This document shows positions 24,232 through 33,342 of a stretch of DNA of 64,000 bases, piece by piece. How positions within the stretch are numbered: the stretch's first letter is position 1; each line of letters opens with the position of its first letter. Origin of the DNA: Candidatus Flexicrinis affinis (lineage in GTDB: Bacteria; Chloroflexota; Anaerolineae; Aggregatilineales; Phototrophicaceae). Below the pieces are notes generated by a model. That model saw only the letters and a list, made by a program, of their open reading frames with translations, had not been told where the DNA came from and did not search any database. The translations under genes and the position numbers were made by a program. The stretch lies in NCBI GenBank assembly GCA_016716525.1, contig JADJWE010000001.1, forward strand, positions 434,001 to 498,000. Direction: 5' to 3'.

Positions 24232-27200
24232 GTCACGGTCACCACGTTGGAGTCCGCAAGCGTGTCATTCGCCTTGTAGGTGAACGTGTCGGTGCCGTTG
24301 AAGTTCGCGTTCGGCGTGTAGGTGAAACTGCCGTCGCTGTTCAAAGTCAGCGTACCGTTGGTGACGTCGTCCACGAGCACGGCCGTCAGCGGGTTGGTCT
24401 CCGCGTCAGTGTCGTTGCCGAGGACACCCGGAACAGCAACTGTCAACGGCGTGTCTTCGTCCGTCGAGTAGCTGTCGTCCACGGCGACCGGCGCGTCGTT
24501 AACCGGGTTGACCGTGATGGTCACCGTTGCGGGCGCCGCCGAGTTAGCCGTGCCGTCGTTGGCGAGATACGTGAACGTGTCGGTGCCGTTGAAGTCCGCG
24601 TTCGGCGTGTAGGTGAAGCTGCCGTTCGCGTTCAAAATCAGCGCGGGGTTGGTGGTGTCGTTGCAGGAAGTCTCGAGCGTCACCAGGCGACGGGTCGTTA
24701 ACGGACCTATGGTCACTGTTGCAGGGGCCGCCGAGTTGGCTGTGCCGTCGTTGGCGAGATACGTGAAAGTGTCGGTGCCGTTGAAGTTCGCGTTCGGCGT
24801 GTAGGTGAAACTGCCGTTCGCATTCAAAGTCAGCGTACCGTTGGTGACGTCGTCCACGAGCGCGGCCGTCAGCGGGTTGGTCTCCGCGTCGGTGTCGTTG
24901 CCGAGGACACCCGGAACAGCAACCGTCAACGGCGTGTCTTCGTCCGTCGAGTAGCTGTCGTCCACGGCGACCGGCGGGTCGTTGACCGCGCCGACGTTGA
25001 TGGTCACTGTCGCGATGTTCGAGTCCAGCAGGCTGTCGTTTGCGTTATAGGTGAAGCTGTCGGACCCATTGAACCCGGTGTTCGGCGTGTAGGTGAAGCT
25101 GCCGTCGAGTGCGAGGAGGAGCGTCCCATTGGTCACGTCGGTGACGAGGACCGCGGTCAACGGATCGAGGTCGACATCGCCGTCGTTAGCGAGCACGCCG
25201 GTAAGCGCATCGACGATCAGTTCGACGTCCTCTTCGGTCGCGAACGTGTCATCCACGGCGACCGGGGCATCGTTCACCGGCTCAACTGTGATCGTAACCG
25301 TCGCTTCGGTCGAGTCCACCGTCCCATCGTTAACAATGTACGTGAACGTGTCTTCGCCGTTAAAGTCGGCGTTCGGCGTGTAGGTGAAGCTGCCGTCGAG
25401 TGCGAGGAGGAGCGTCCCGTTAGTCACATCGGTGACGACCGTGGCTTCGAGCGTGTCAAGTTCGACGTCGGTGTCATTAGCGAGGACACCGGTAGCGATG
25501 TCGACATCCAGCGCAAGGTCTTCATCGGTCGTGTACGTGTCATCCACGGCGACCGGCGCGTCGTTGATCGGGTTGACGGTGATAGTCACCGTTGCGTCTG
25601 CCGAGTCGATTGCGCCGTCGTTGGCCTTGTACGTGAACGTGTCGGTGCCGTTGAAGTCGGCGTTCGGCGTGTAGGTGAAGCTGCCGTCACTGTTCAGCGT
25701 AAGCGCGCCGTTGGTCACGTCGGTGACGAGCACCGCCGTTAGCGGGTCGGTTTCGGCGTCGGTGTCGTTGGCGAGGACACCGGTTGGTGTATCGACGACC
25801 AGTTCGGCATCTTCGTCAGTCGTGTACGTGTCATCTGCGGCGACGGGTGCGGTGTTGGATCCGGCGTTGAACGCCAGCTCGACGAGCTGAAGCTCGGGTG
25901 AGTAGATCGGATCGGTTGTGCTCAGCGTTGCACGATACTGCGCGTAGCGCGCTGACGCGCCGATCGATGCATTGTTCGAGATCGCGGTCCAGCCGCTCCA
26001 AGAGCCGTCAGGAGTCGCGGTGTCGCCGGAGCGCACTTCCATGGCGATTGCCGTGCCGGTTGGCTCGGTGCTCTGCCAGCTCATCAAGCCCCACGTACCC
26101 GCACCGCCGCCGTCGAACACCCGCGACGTGAACGTGCAGGGTGAGGCGACCGGCGACATGCGCATCCAGTCGACGACGAGGTCGAGGGTCGCTTCGCCTG
26201 CGCTGTTGTTGAAGTCACTGAACATCGGGCGCATCGATGTCGTCGGATCTGTGCCCGGAAGCGTGACGGCGAGTTGATAGACTTGCGCGCCATCCACATA
26301 GAACGTCACAAGGTTTGACAGCCACTCGATCCGATACACATGCGGCGTGCCGATATAGGCGAACGAACCCGGTATCGCGACCTCGGCCGTCGATCCATTC
26401 TGATTCACACGCGCGTAGATCGTGTCGACTGAACCGCCTGTGCTAAACATGACCCAAGACTGCGGAGTGGGGCTGAAGTCATAGGCGAAGCCGAGATGCT
26501 GGAACGTATCTGCACTGAACGTCGCGCGCGCCTCGAAGACGTGACCGGCCTCGTAGAACGTGGAAGTGGCAAGCAGGACGTCGTTAACGGCGACCGAGCC
26601 GCCGCTTACCGTCGCACTTGGCGTGTTGAATAGACCTTGCCAATTGCTGACCGTCCAGACCGGGTCGAGTGCAGCACCGCTGAACTCGTCGGACAGCGAC
26701 GCCGCAAGACTCACGGCGCCATCGCCGCTCGGCCAGACGACGCAGTCGCCCGAACCAGCACCGAAGTCGACAACAGTCGTATCGGTCAGCGAGATTGGCG
26801 GCGCATCCTCGGTCGTGAACGTCCACGTGTCGGGCGCGCCCAGCGGGTTGCCCGCTAGATCCGCGACCGACGCGGCGACCGTGACCGTGTAGGTGGTCGC
26901 GAATGCAAGGTCGGCGTCCGGATCGATGGTGACCGTTGCCAACACACTGTTGTACGTCACCGTCGCAGGCACATCCGATGGCGCACCTTGTGCACGCAGC
27001 GTGAACGCGCCGGTGACACTGGCCGGGTCGAGCAGTTCATCGAAGCCGACCACGACCGACGTGCCAACAGGGACGCTGGTCGCAGACTGCACCGGCGAGC
27101 GCGAGATGATCGTCGGCGGGGTGACATCCGGGCCGGCGTTGTATTCGATCGAAACGAGTTCGAGCACCGGCGTAACGAACGGGTCGGTGGTGCTGAGAGT

Positions 27201-30200
27201 CGCTTCATATTGGATGTAGCGGCTGTTGACGCCCACCGTAGCGCCATTCGTGACCGGCTGCCACGCGCTCCATGAACCGTCAGGTACGACCGTTTCGCCC
27301 GTGCGTACGCGCATTGTGATCGCGGTGCCCGCCGGTTCGGTGCTGATCCATGAGATCTCAGCCCAGTCGGACGGCGTGCTGCTGCCGAAGACGCGCGACG
27401 TGAAAGTGCACGGCGAGTTGTACGGCGTGACGCGCGCCCAATCCACGATGAGCGGCGTGACGGTGAAGAAGTCGCTGAATGCGGGGTACATCGGAGTCGC
27501 GACCGTCAGCGGTGATGTGTGGATGAGTACGCCATCGATGTAGAAGTTAAATCCAGTCGTCGTCCACTCGACCCGATACAGATGCGGCGAGCCGAGGTAG
27601 CTGGCGCCGTTCGGGATAGCGTAGTCCGCGTTACCTCCCGGTGTGTTCAGACGCGCGGACAGACCACCACCGTTTTGGGTGCTGAACATCGCCCACGGTC
27701 CATTGTTGTAGACCTCGCTGAAGTCGCCCGCGATCAGGTTGCTGCCGCCGAAGCCACCGTTCTGGAAGGCTTGCGACGTGAATGTCGCGACGAATTCGAG
27801 CGTCAGGTTGGCCGTGTACGGACTGCCAGTGGAGACGCGTTGACCATCCACGGATAGAACGCCGCTGCCGACTGTAGCAAAACCACCAGTGTTCCATGGC
27901 GCGCTGCGCTCGACCCAGCCTGCAGGGATGGACGTTCCGTTGAATTCGGACGCGGCGGTCGGCGGTAAGGTCACGGCGCCGTCGCCGATGGTCCAGACCG
28001 TGCAACCGCCTGTGCCGTTCGAGAAGTCGGCCGTGGTCGTATCGCCGACGCTCGGCATGTTCGTCGTGAACGTCAACGGTAGAGCTGGCGGCTCTGGCGA
28101 CGTGGACGTATTCGCCGACAGGTCGGTCGACACCACGCGGTAGTGGAACGTCGTGTTGAGCGGGAGACCGAACAGCGTGACGCTGTGAGCGGTCGTATTC
28201 AGCGGGTTGTTTTCCGAACTGCTCAGCGTGCCCGGATCGGTGCCGAACAACACCGTGGAGTCCGACAGTTCATTCGTGGTCCATGTGATCGTCACGTCGT
28301 TGTTCGGAGCGACCGTCGCCGTCACATCCGAAATGACCGGGCCTGTGGAGTCGACCGAGTAGTCGGCGACGTATGCGCCGTTTTCCGCGTCGAACGTCAC
28401 ATACTGCACGCCCTTGAACGTCTCGTACGTATAGGGTATGAGCAGCCCGTTCCGTGTCAGATTCACCAACGGACCGGCGATCCCCTGTGCCGGCAGCATC
28501 GCGCGCAGGCCGCGCGCACCACTCGCCTGCGCGATATCGAACGTAAGCTGATCACCCGCCCAGTTGATGTTGTTGAACTCGGATCCGTTGCGGCCATCGA
28601 GCCACGTCAGCATCTGATAGGCGCTAACGACCGGAACGCTGTTGCCCAGTGCCATTGGCACGAGCGTGTTCGCGCCGTAGCTTAGCGCCCCGTCCGTATG
28701 CATATTGGCGGTAATGACGCCGATGTAGTGCTTGGTTGGATCGTTGGCGTTGTTGATCAACGTCTGGAAGTGCGTACCCAGAGTCTGCTGCGACTCGTCG
28801 GTAAGCTGCGTCAACGCCTGATAGACGTCGATCAACTGGCCGTTGTCTTGTGCGAAGCGCATCGGCAAGCCGCTGCCGTTGAAGTAGCCGGGGCGATCAA
28901 GCAGCCAAGCACCTGGCCAATAGTAGTAGTTGGTGTCGAGGCGGATTCCGTTTGCGAGCGACGCCTCGGCCATAGTCGAGAAGTCCGTCCACGTCACGCA
29001 GTGGTTGCGGTTCGAAGCAGGCGACCGGTTCAGCGCGTACTTCGCCTGCCATGCAGAGATCTCGTTGGCGATCGCGGTCGCGGCGGTTGCCGGGTCCCAA
29101 TTCGTGCATGCGGTACCAAACGGATGGATGGATACCTCGAAGCCGTCTTGCTCGGCTTGGAACGCCTCGGCAGGAGTCAAACCGGAGTCGATGTAAATGT
29201 ACGAGGTCGCACGAATGCACTCCCAGTCCTCGACTGAGCATCCCGGCAGGCCCTGAGTGCGGTAGTAGTTGAAGAAGTTCAGCGTACCGCTTGTACTGGA
29301 GTGATCGTCGCCGGTCATCAGCAGCACGATGCGTTCGCCCCGCGGCAGATACCAGAAGCGCGGCAGCGGTTTCTTGTCCGCGTTCATGTCCAGAATCATG
29401 TTCGCGAGCAGTCGCTGTTGTTCATCAGCGGTCGGAATCTGTGCCTTATTCAGGTCGATCCAATCCGGATAGAACATATCGTTGGCACGCAGCGTATCGT
29501 TGCCCGTGATGGGCAAGTCGGTGTTCACGCCTGCCAACGTGGGATTGCCTTGCCGCGTGTAGACGACCGACTTCGCCAGATCGTACGTGAACGCGGCCGC
29601 TTGACCGCCGTTAAGTCCGACGCTGCGCATTGTCACTGCGGGGTTGGCTGTGGCGGCTGCGGACGTGCTGTAGAGCCACGCCAGCGCAGAAGCGCCGTTC
29701 AGCGTGTAGCGATCGGCCGTGCCGTGGAACTGAATCGTCTCGTTGACGATTCCTTCGCCCGGTGTCCCGACAGTCGTATTGACGAGCAGCCACGCATCGG
29801 AAAGCGTCGTACCGACCGAGGTCAGGCCGAGCAGCCCCGCAAGATCGAGGTCGGGGCGCATGGCGATCAAGTTGCCGCCATTGTTGACCCACGTGGCGAA
29901 CATGCTGGCCTGCGTCGAATCGAGCGGCATTTCGCCCAAGATGACGACGTCGTACGCCGACAGCAGCCCCGCGTCGACGAATGTGATGTCGGTGACGAAG
30001 AAGGCGTTGAGGCCTTCCGCGCGCAGGATTTCCGCGTAGTAGCGGCTGAACGGGTTAAGCGCCGAGGAGACTACCAGAATCGGCCCGCCCGGACCTTCGT
30101 CCGGCGGCGGGGGAGGCGAGACCTCGGTTGTAAACGACCATACCTCGTTCGCACCGAGAGGCAGCCCGGCAAGGTCCGTGACTGCGGTCGTAATAGTCGC

Positions 30201-32843
30201 GGTATAGGTCACGTTGTATTCAAGCGGCGATGACGGATTGAGCGTGGCGGTCTGGCCGCCCACGTCGTAAGTGACGACCGCCGGAATCAGGTTGTTGAGC
30301 GAATCGCGCAGCTCGAACGATGTACCGTTGATCGTCGCGCCGATCATCGGCTCGGAGAAGGTCGCCGATACGTTACTGCCGACCGAAACGCCGATTGCAC
30401 CGTTATTCGGGATGACCGAGGTGACGGTGGGCGGCGTCGTATCCGGCACCACCTCGGTGACGAACAGGACATCGACCCAGTAGTTCCAGTACGATCCGCC
30501 GACGCTCGTGGGGAAGACCGGCGACGCGCTGTAGGCATAGACGCCGTTACCGCCATTGGCGGCGCCGAATGCGGTCAATGGCCCGCGCGTCCAATCCCCT
30601 GCCGAGAAGTAATTGATCGTTTCGGCGTGAACGCCGGTAGGAGCATGATAGGAGGCCACATACGTCGTATTGGCGGTGATGGCAACGGGACTTGGCAAAT
30701 ACATAGTCTGCCAGCCGCTGGCTGTTTCGTTGGTAAACGTGACTTGAGACAGCAGTGTGCCGCCTTCGGTCCACAAGCTGCCGACGTGCGTGCCCGTGTT
30801 CTGTACGCCCTTATAGAAGCGGATAGCCGTGATGAAGCCGCTCTCTGACGCCTTGAAGCGGACACCGATTTCCAGCCCGGATCCATCATCGACGTTGGGG
30901 TTGAGCGGCACGAAGCTGTTGTCCCACAGCGAGCAGGGGCAATCGCCCTCCTCGACCGTAACGGTCACGGTCGTGGACGGTACCTCGAGGTTGCCGCTAT
31001 CATCGACGGCGCGGGTACGCAGTACATAGATACCCGGCGTTGACGGCGAAAACACGTACGTCCAATTCGTCGTACCGGTTGCCCATCGCCAAGTCACGCC
31101 GTTGTCGGTCGAAATCTCGATACCCGCGACAACGCCGCCACCGGAGTCCGCTGCCGTTCCGGTGACCGTCACCGGCATCTGCACGGTAGCGCCGTTTGAC
31201 GGCGAGGTAATTGTGCTGGTGGGCGCGGTCGCGTCAGTTGATTGTGTGGCAGCTATCAGCCCGGCCTGCAGCGTTTCAGGTTGAACGTTGCCCATGTCGG
31301 CGAACAGGTTGACTGTTGCTTGCTGCATGTCGGCGCTAGGCGATGTCTCGCCGCGATCATGGTTGCCATCGAGGCCCCACGACCACTGAATCGTTCCAGC
31401 GCCAAACACAAGCGCGCCACTTGGCGCTTTGTACATGGTCAGATTGTGGGTGGCGATTTCGGGACCGAAGTCGGAGCTGTAGTCGAGCAGCTTCTGATCC
31501 ACGAGATGGGTGGTCGAGGACATCTTGAACAAGCCGGCGGGCCGGTCGTTATTGTCCAGCGCCTCGTCCCACTCGTACCCTAACGTACTTTGTGTGAGGG
31601 TTGCCTGTGTTCCCGGCAGCAGAGTGGCGATCGACGTATTTCGCCAGAATCGTAAATTCGAGTATTCGGACGGCACTTGAATCGGATACGAACAGCAGTT
31701 GACCGTGAATATCTGGCCGACAAGCCTGTTCTCCGGGTCGGGCTCCCAGTCGTCAATGCGCGGGTCGCGCCACGTGCCGGTGTAATCCACCGGATCGATC
31801 CCCTCCGGCCAGATTTCGTCATTGTGGGAGTCTTTGTATCCCACCATCGTCCGCAGCGGCGTATTGTTGCCGTCGATGCTGTTCTCGTACCGAATTCGCC
31901 AGAAGATTTCATTTCCCGTAAAGAACGCCAGATGTTTGCCTGCCGCGAGCGCAGCTTCGACATTGTCGCGCTGCGCCTGCGACCAGTATTCGTCATGGCC
32001 GATGAAGAGCAGAATCGTCGGGTCGAGCAATTCGGCTGGGTAGCGATGCGCATCGACGCCGGAAATATAGGTGACGTCGTATCCGTTGCGCTCGAGCCAG
32101 CGGATCATCGGATATTCCGAGTTGAAGACCCAGTCCTCAGGCGCGTATTCACGGGTCGTTATCGGGCGGTTGTAGCTCACCTTGTGGGCGCGGTCCGGGT
32201 TCAGGCCCGGGGAAGTACCCGGCCCTAGCCATGCATACAGACTGCCGGTGCCGTAGCGGTTGTATGCCTGCCACGTCGTGTCCTGCGTCTGGAACAGAAT
32301 GTCGGATTGGCGCGCGTCGTCACGCACGACCCACGCAATATGGCTGCCGTTGTTGATGTTGAGGGCTTGGCCGTTCGGCAGCGCCTTTGCGAAATACACG
32401 CCACTTACAGCGTTGGCCGGAATCGGCCATGTGGCCGTAACGGACCAGTTGCCACAGTCGTATAGTCCGGTGACAGGATCGGTGATGCAGGCCGGCTGTG
32501 CCGGGGAGGTCGTGCTGCCTGACGGAATGGTCGCGACCAGACGTGCACCGGCACCGTTGTAATAGCCCATGCGGTAGATATACAGCGCATAGGGGCCGGG
32601 CGCCGTGATCTTGAACTCGACCGTTTGCCCGACGTTGTAGCTGATATCTGTAGTGAATCCTTGAAGGGTGGGGTCACCTTCGCCAATGACGTCCCACTCA
32701 GAAGCAGGATTGCCTGCTAACGCATTCTCGGTCACTACTGGATTTGGGGGTTGCGCCAACGATGGAGCGCCATCGATAACGAAGATAACACCCAGAATGA
32801 TCAGCACCACGCAGGTCATAATACGACGTGTGGCTAGCTGCAT
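24180..32843 (-). CDS. Giant secreted multi-domain protein: N,N-dimethylformamidase-like, DUF4082, Ig-like, deacetylase-like, lectin-like modules and tandem-95 repeats (N-terminal part)
   Basis: The 2887-residue protein has a signal peptide (residues 1-31, ending SLAQ). Approximate order: dimethylformamidase beta C-terminal-like domain (33-535, with GHDEYWS); Ig-like domain; DUF4082 (633-795); SbsA/Big_5 Ig-like (800-907); a region with GDDH and HPFG motifs resembling a polysaccharide deacetylase behind a GATase-like fold (917-1500); an Fn3-like domain; two concanavalin-like modules separated by a second SbsA-like domain (1608-2320); and five full tandem-95 units plus one scarred and one truncated (2330-2887). 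I chose the ATG at 32841-32843 because GGAGGG lies five bases upstream. It ends prematurely in VAGDNC at the 53-bp insertion; the frame continues in the next ORF. A surface adhesin or glycan-acting scaffold is likely, but activity is unproven. Confidence 0.88.
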   Translation of the reverse strand: MQLATRRIMTCVVLIILGVIFVIDGAPSLAQPPNPVVTENALAGNPASEWDVIGEGDPTLQGFTTDISYNVGQTVEFKITAPGPYALYIYRMGYYNGAGARLVATIPSGSTTSPAQPACITDPVTGLYDCGNWSVTATWPIPANAVSGVYFAKALPNGQALNINNGSHIAWVVRDDARQSDILFQTQDTTWQAYNRYGTGSLYAWLGPGTSPGLNPDRAHKVSYNRPITTREYAPEDWVFNSEYPMIRWLERNGYDVTYISGVDAHRYPAELLDPTILLFIGHDEYWSQAQRDNVEAALAAGKHLAFFTGNEIFWRIRYENSIDGNNTPLRTMVGYKDSHNDEIWPEGIDPVDYTGTWRDPRIDDWEPDPENRLVGQIFTVNCCSYPIQVPSEYSNLRFWRNTSIATLLPGTQATLTQSTLGYEWDEALDNNDRPAGLFKMSSTTHLVDQKLLDYSSDFGPEIATHNLTMYKAPSGALVFGAGTIQWSWGLDGNHDRGETSPSADMQQATVNLFADMGNVQPETLQAGLIAATQSTDATAPTSTITSPSNGATVQMPVTVTGTAADSGGGVVAGIEISTDNGVTWRWATGTTNWTYVFSPSTPGIYVLRTRAVDDSGNLEVPSTTVTVTVEEGDCPCSLWDNSFVPLNPNVDDGSGLEIGVRFKASESGFITAIRFYKGVQNTGTHVGSLWTEGGTLLSQVTFTNETASGWQTMYLPSPVAITANTTYVASYHAPTGVHAETINYFSAGDWTRGPLTAFGAANGGNGVYAYSASPVFPTSVGGSYWNYWVDVLFVTEVVPDTTPPTVTSVIPNNGAIGVSVGSNVSATFSEPMIGATINGTSFELRDSLNNLIPAVVTYDVGGQTATLNPSSPLEYNVTYTATITTAVTDLAGLPLGANEVWSFTTEVSPPPPPDEGPGGPILVVSSALNPFSRYYAEILRAEGLNAFFVTDITFVDAGLLSAYDVVILGEMPLDSTQASMFATWVNNGGNLIAMRPDLDLAGLLGLTSVGTTLSDAWLLVNTTVGTPGEGIVNETIQFHGTADRYTLNGASALAWLYSTSAAATANPAVTMRSVGLNGGQAAAFTYDLAKSVVYTRQGNPTLAGVNTDLPITGNDTLRANDMFYPDWIDLNKAQIPTADEQQRLLANMILDMNADKKPLPRFWYLPRGERIVLLMTGDDHSSTSGTLNFFNYYRTQGLPGCSVEDWECIRATSYIYIDSGLTPAEAFQAEQDGFEVSIHPFGTACTNWDPATAATAIANEISAWQAKYALNRSPASNRNHCVTWTDFSTMAEASLANGIRLDTNYYYWPGAWLLDRPGYFNGSGLPMRFAQDNGQLIDVYQALTQLTDESQQTLGTHFQTLINNANDPTKHYIGVITANMHTDGALSYGANTLVPMALGNSVPVVSAYQMLTWLDGRNGSEFNNINWAGDQLTFDIAQASGARGLRAMLPAQGIAGPLVNLTRNGLLIPYTYETFKGVQYVTFDAENGAYVADYSVDSTGPVISDVTATVAPNNDVTITWTTNELSDSTVLFGTDPGTLSSSENNPLNTTAHSVTLFGLPLNTTFHYRVVSTDLSANTSTSPEPPALPLTFTTNMPSVGDTTTADFSNGTGGCTVWTIGDGAVTLPPTAASEFNGTSIPAGWVERSAPWNTGGFATVGSGVLSVDGQRVSTGSPYTANLTLEFVATFTSQAFQNGGFGGSNLIAGDFSEVYNNGPWAMFSTQNGGGLSARLNTPGGNADYAIPNGASYLGSPHLYRVEWTTTGFNFYIDGVLIHTSPLTVATPMYPAFSDFFTVTPLIVDWARVTPYNSPCTFTSRVFGSSTPSDWAEISWISTEPAGTAITMRVRTGETVVPDGSWSAWQPVTNGATVGVNSRYIQYEATLSTTDPFVTPVLELVSIEYNAGPDVTPPTIISRSPVQSATSVPVGTSVVVGFDELLDPASVTGAFTLRAQGAPSDVPATVTYNSVLATVTIDPDADLAFATTYTVTVAASVADLAGNPLGAPDTWTFTTEDAPPISLTDTTVVDFGAGSGDCVVWPSGDGAVSLAASLSDEFSGAALDPVWTVSNWQGLFNTPSATVSGGSVAVNDVLLATSTFYEAGHVFEARATFSADTFQHLGFAYDFSPTPQSWVMFSTGGSVDTIYARVNQNGSTAEVAIPGSFAYIGTPHVYRIEWLSNLVTFYVDGAQVYQLAVTLPGTDPTTSMRPMFSDFNNSAGEATLDLVVDWMRMSPVASPCTFTSRVFDGGGAGTWGLMSWQSTEPTGTAIAMEVRSGDTATPDGSWSGWTAISNNASIGASARYAQYRATLSTTDPIYSPELQLVELAFNAGSNTAPVAADDTYTTDEDAELVVDTPTGVLANDTDAETDPLTAVLVTDVTNGALTLNSDGSFTYTPNADFNGTDTFTYKANDGAIDSADATVTITVNPINDAPVAVDDTYTTDEDLALDVDIATGVLANDTDVELDTLEATVVTDVTNGTLLLALDGSFTYTPNADFNGEDTFTYIVNDGTVDSTEATVTITVEPVNDAPVAVDDTFATEEDVELIVDALTGVLANDGDVDLDPLTAVLVTDVTNGTLLLALDGSFTYTPNTGFNGSDSFTYNANDSLLDSNIATVTINVGAVNDPPVAVDDSYSTDEDTPLTVAVPGVLGNDTDAETNPLTAALVDDVTNGTLTLNANGSFTYTPNANFNGTDTFTYLANDGTANSAAPATVTIGPLTTRRLVTLETSCNDTTNPALILNANGSFTYTPNADFNGTDTFTYLANDGTANSAAPATVTITVNPVNDAPVAVDDSYSTDEDTPLTVAVPGVLGNDTDAETNPLTAVLVDDVTNGTLTLNSDGSFTYTPNANFNGTDTFTYKANDTLADSNVVTVTITVNPVNDAPVAGDNC
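24636..24714 (-). other. Scarred repeat unit inside the tandem-95 array
   Basis: Here the unit reads ATVTI then GPLTTRRLVTLETSCNDTTN before rejoining LILNANGSF. About 64 expected residues are replaced by 31, with recognisable fragments of the normal unit (gtcgttaac, atggtcac, gtgtcgttgc) separated by small deletions. The reading frame is kept overall. Confidence 0.75.
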
Positions 32844-33342
32844 ATTGCCCTCCGGAATCTTCCGGCCATACAACAACATTAAGGGACGCCCGTGAGTGGT
32901 ACCCTGATACTATCATCTCACGGCTTGTAGTTATGCGCTACTCACTATTCGCGGCCGGACTCGCGACAGTACGACCATAGAATGGTACTTTCGTATAGAT
33001 ACCATTGAGGAGCAGGTGGGCATTAAGTCCTGGATGATCGTTGACGATGGTGTCGCATTTCAGACTATGCGAGCGAAATTGCGGATTTCAGGCGGAAAGT
33101 CGGCCCATAGAGGCTCGAAGGCGTGGACGAATAGAGCGTGGTTGAAGCTGGACGCTTGATTTGGGGGACAATCTAAAATTCACTTTTAGACAACGGGTTG
33201 CTAATCATATCGCCTGATTTGTTCCGGAAACCAAACAATCCAAACGACTGGGAGCGGGTAGCAAGCCCCGGTTTCACCTGCTCGCGTCTGCGCGCCTTGA
33301 GCGAGTACATACGCCGGTACGGACGGTGCAGGGCGATAAGAG
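32844..33342. other. Intergenic region upstream of the giant gene
   Basis: About 500 bp without a credible ORF between the DUF1616 gene's 3' end and the giant gene's start. It should hold the giant gene's promoter (minus strand) but I see no good -35/-10 pair. A 7-bp inverted repeat (aatggta 32981-32987, taccatt 33000-33006) may be an operator. There is no clear terminator for the glycan operon that ends at 33343. Confidence 0.4.

Larger units (their letters stand above)
16935..25855 (-). repeat. 288-bp coding tandem repeat array (about 31 units)
   Basis: About 31 units of about 288 bp (96 codons) encode tandem-95/Big_9 domains: 25 in the downstream ORF, five full ones plus one scarred and one cut unit in the upstream ORF. 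Most neighbours differ clearly, but the block 23.58-24.98 kb contains stretches of 65-200 bp that are almost identical between units. Units with a NVNED core recur at about 19.4 and 21.4 kb. Confidence 0.95.

Noticed and set aside
16935..25855. Regularly spaced repeats that might suggest a CRISPR array
   Set aside because: The period is 288 bp, the repeats are coding and degenerate, and there are no short spacers; it is a protein repeat.
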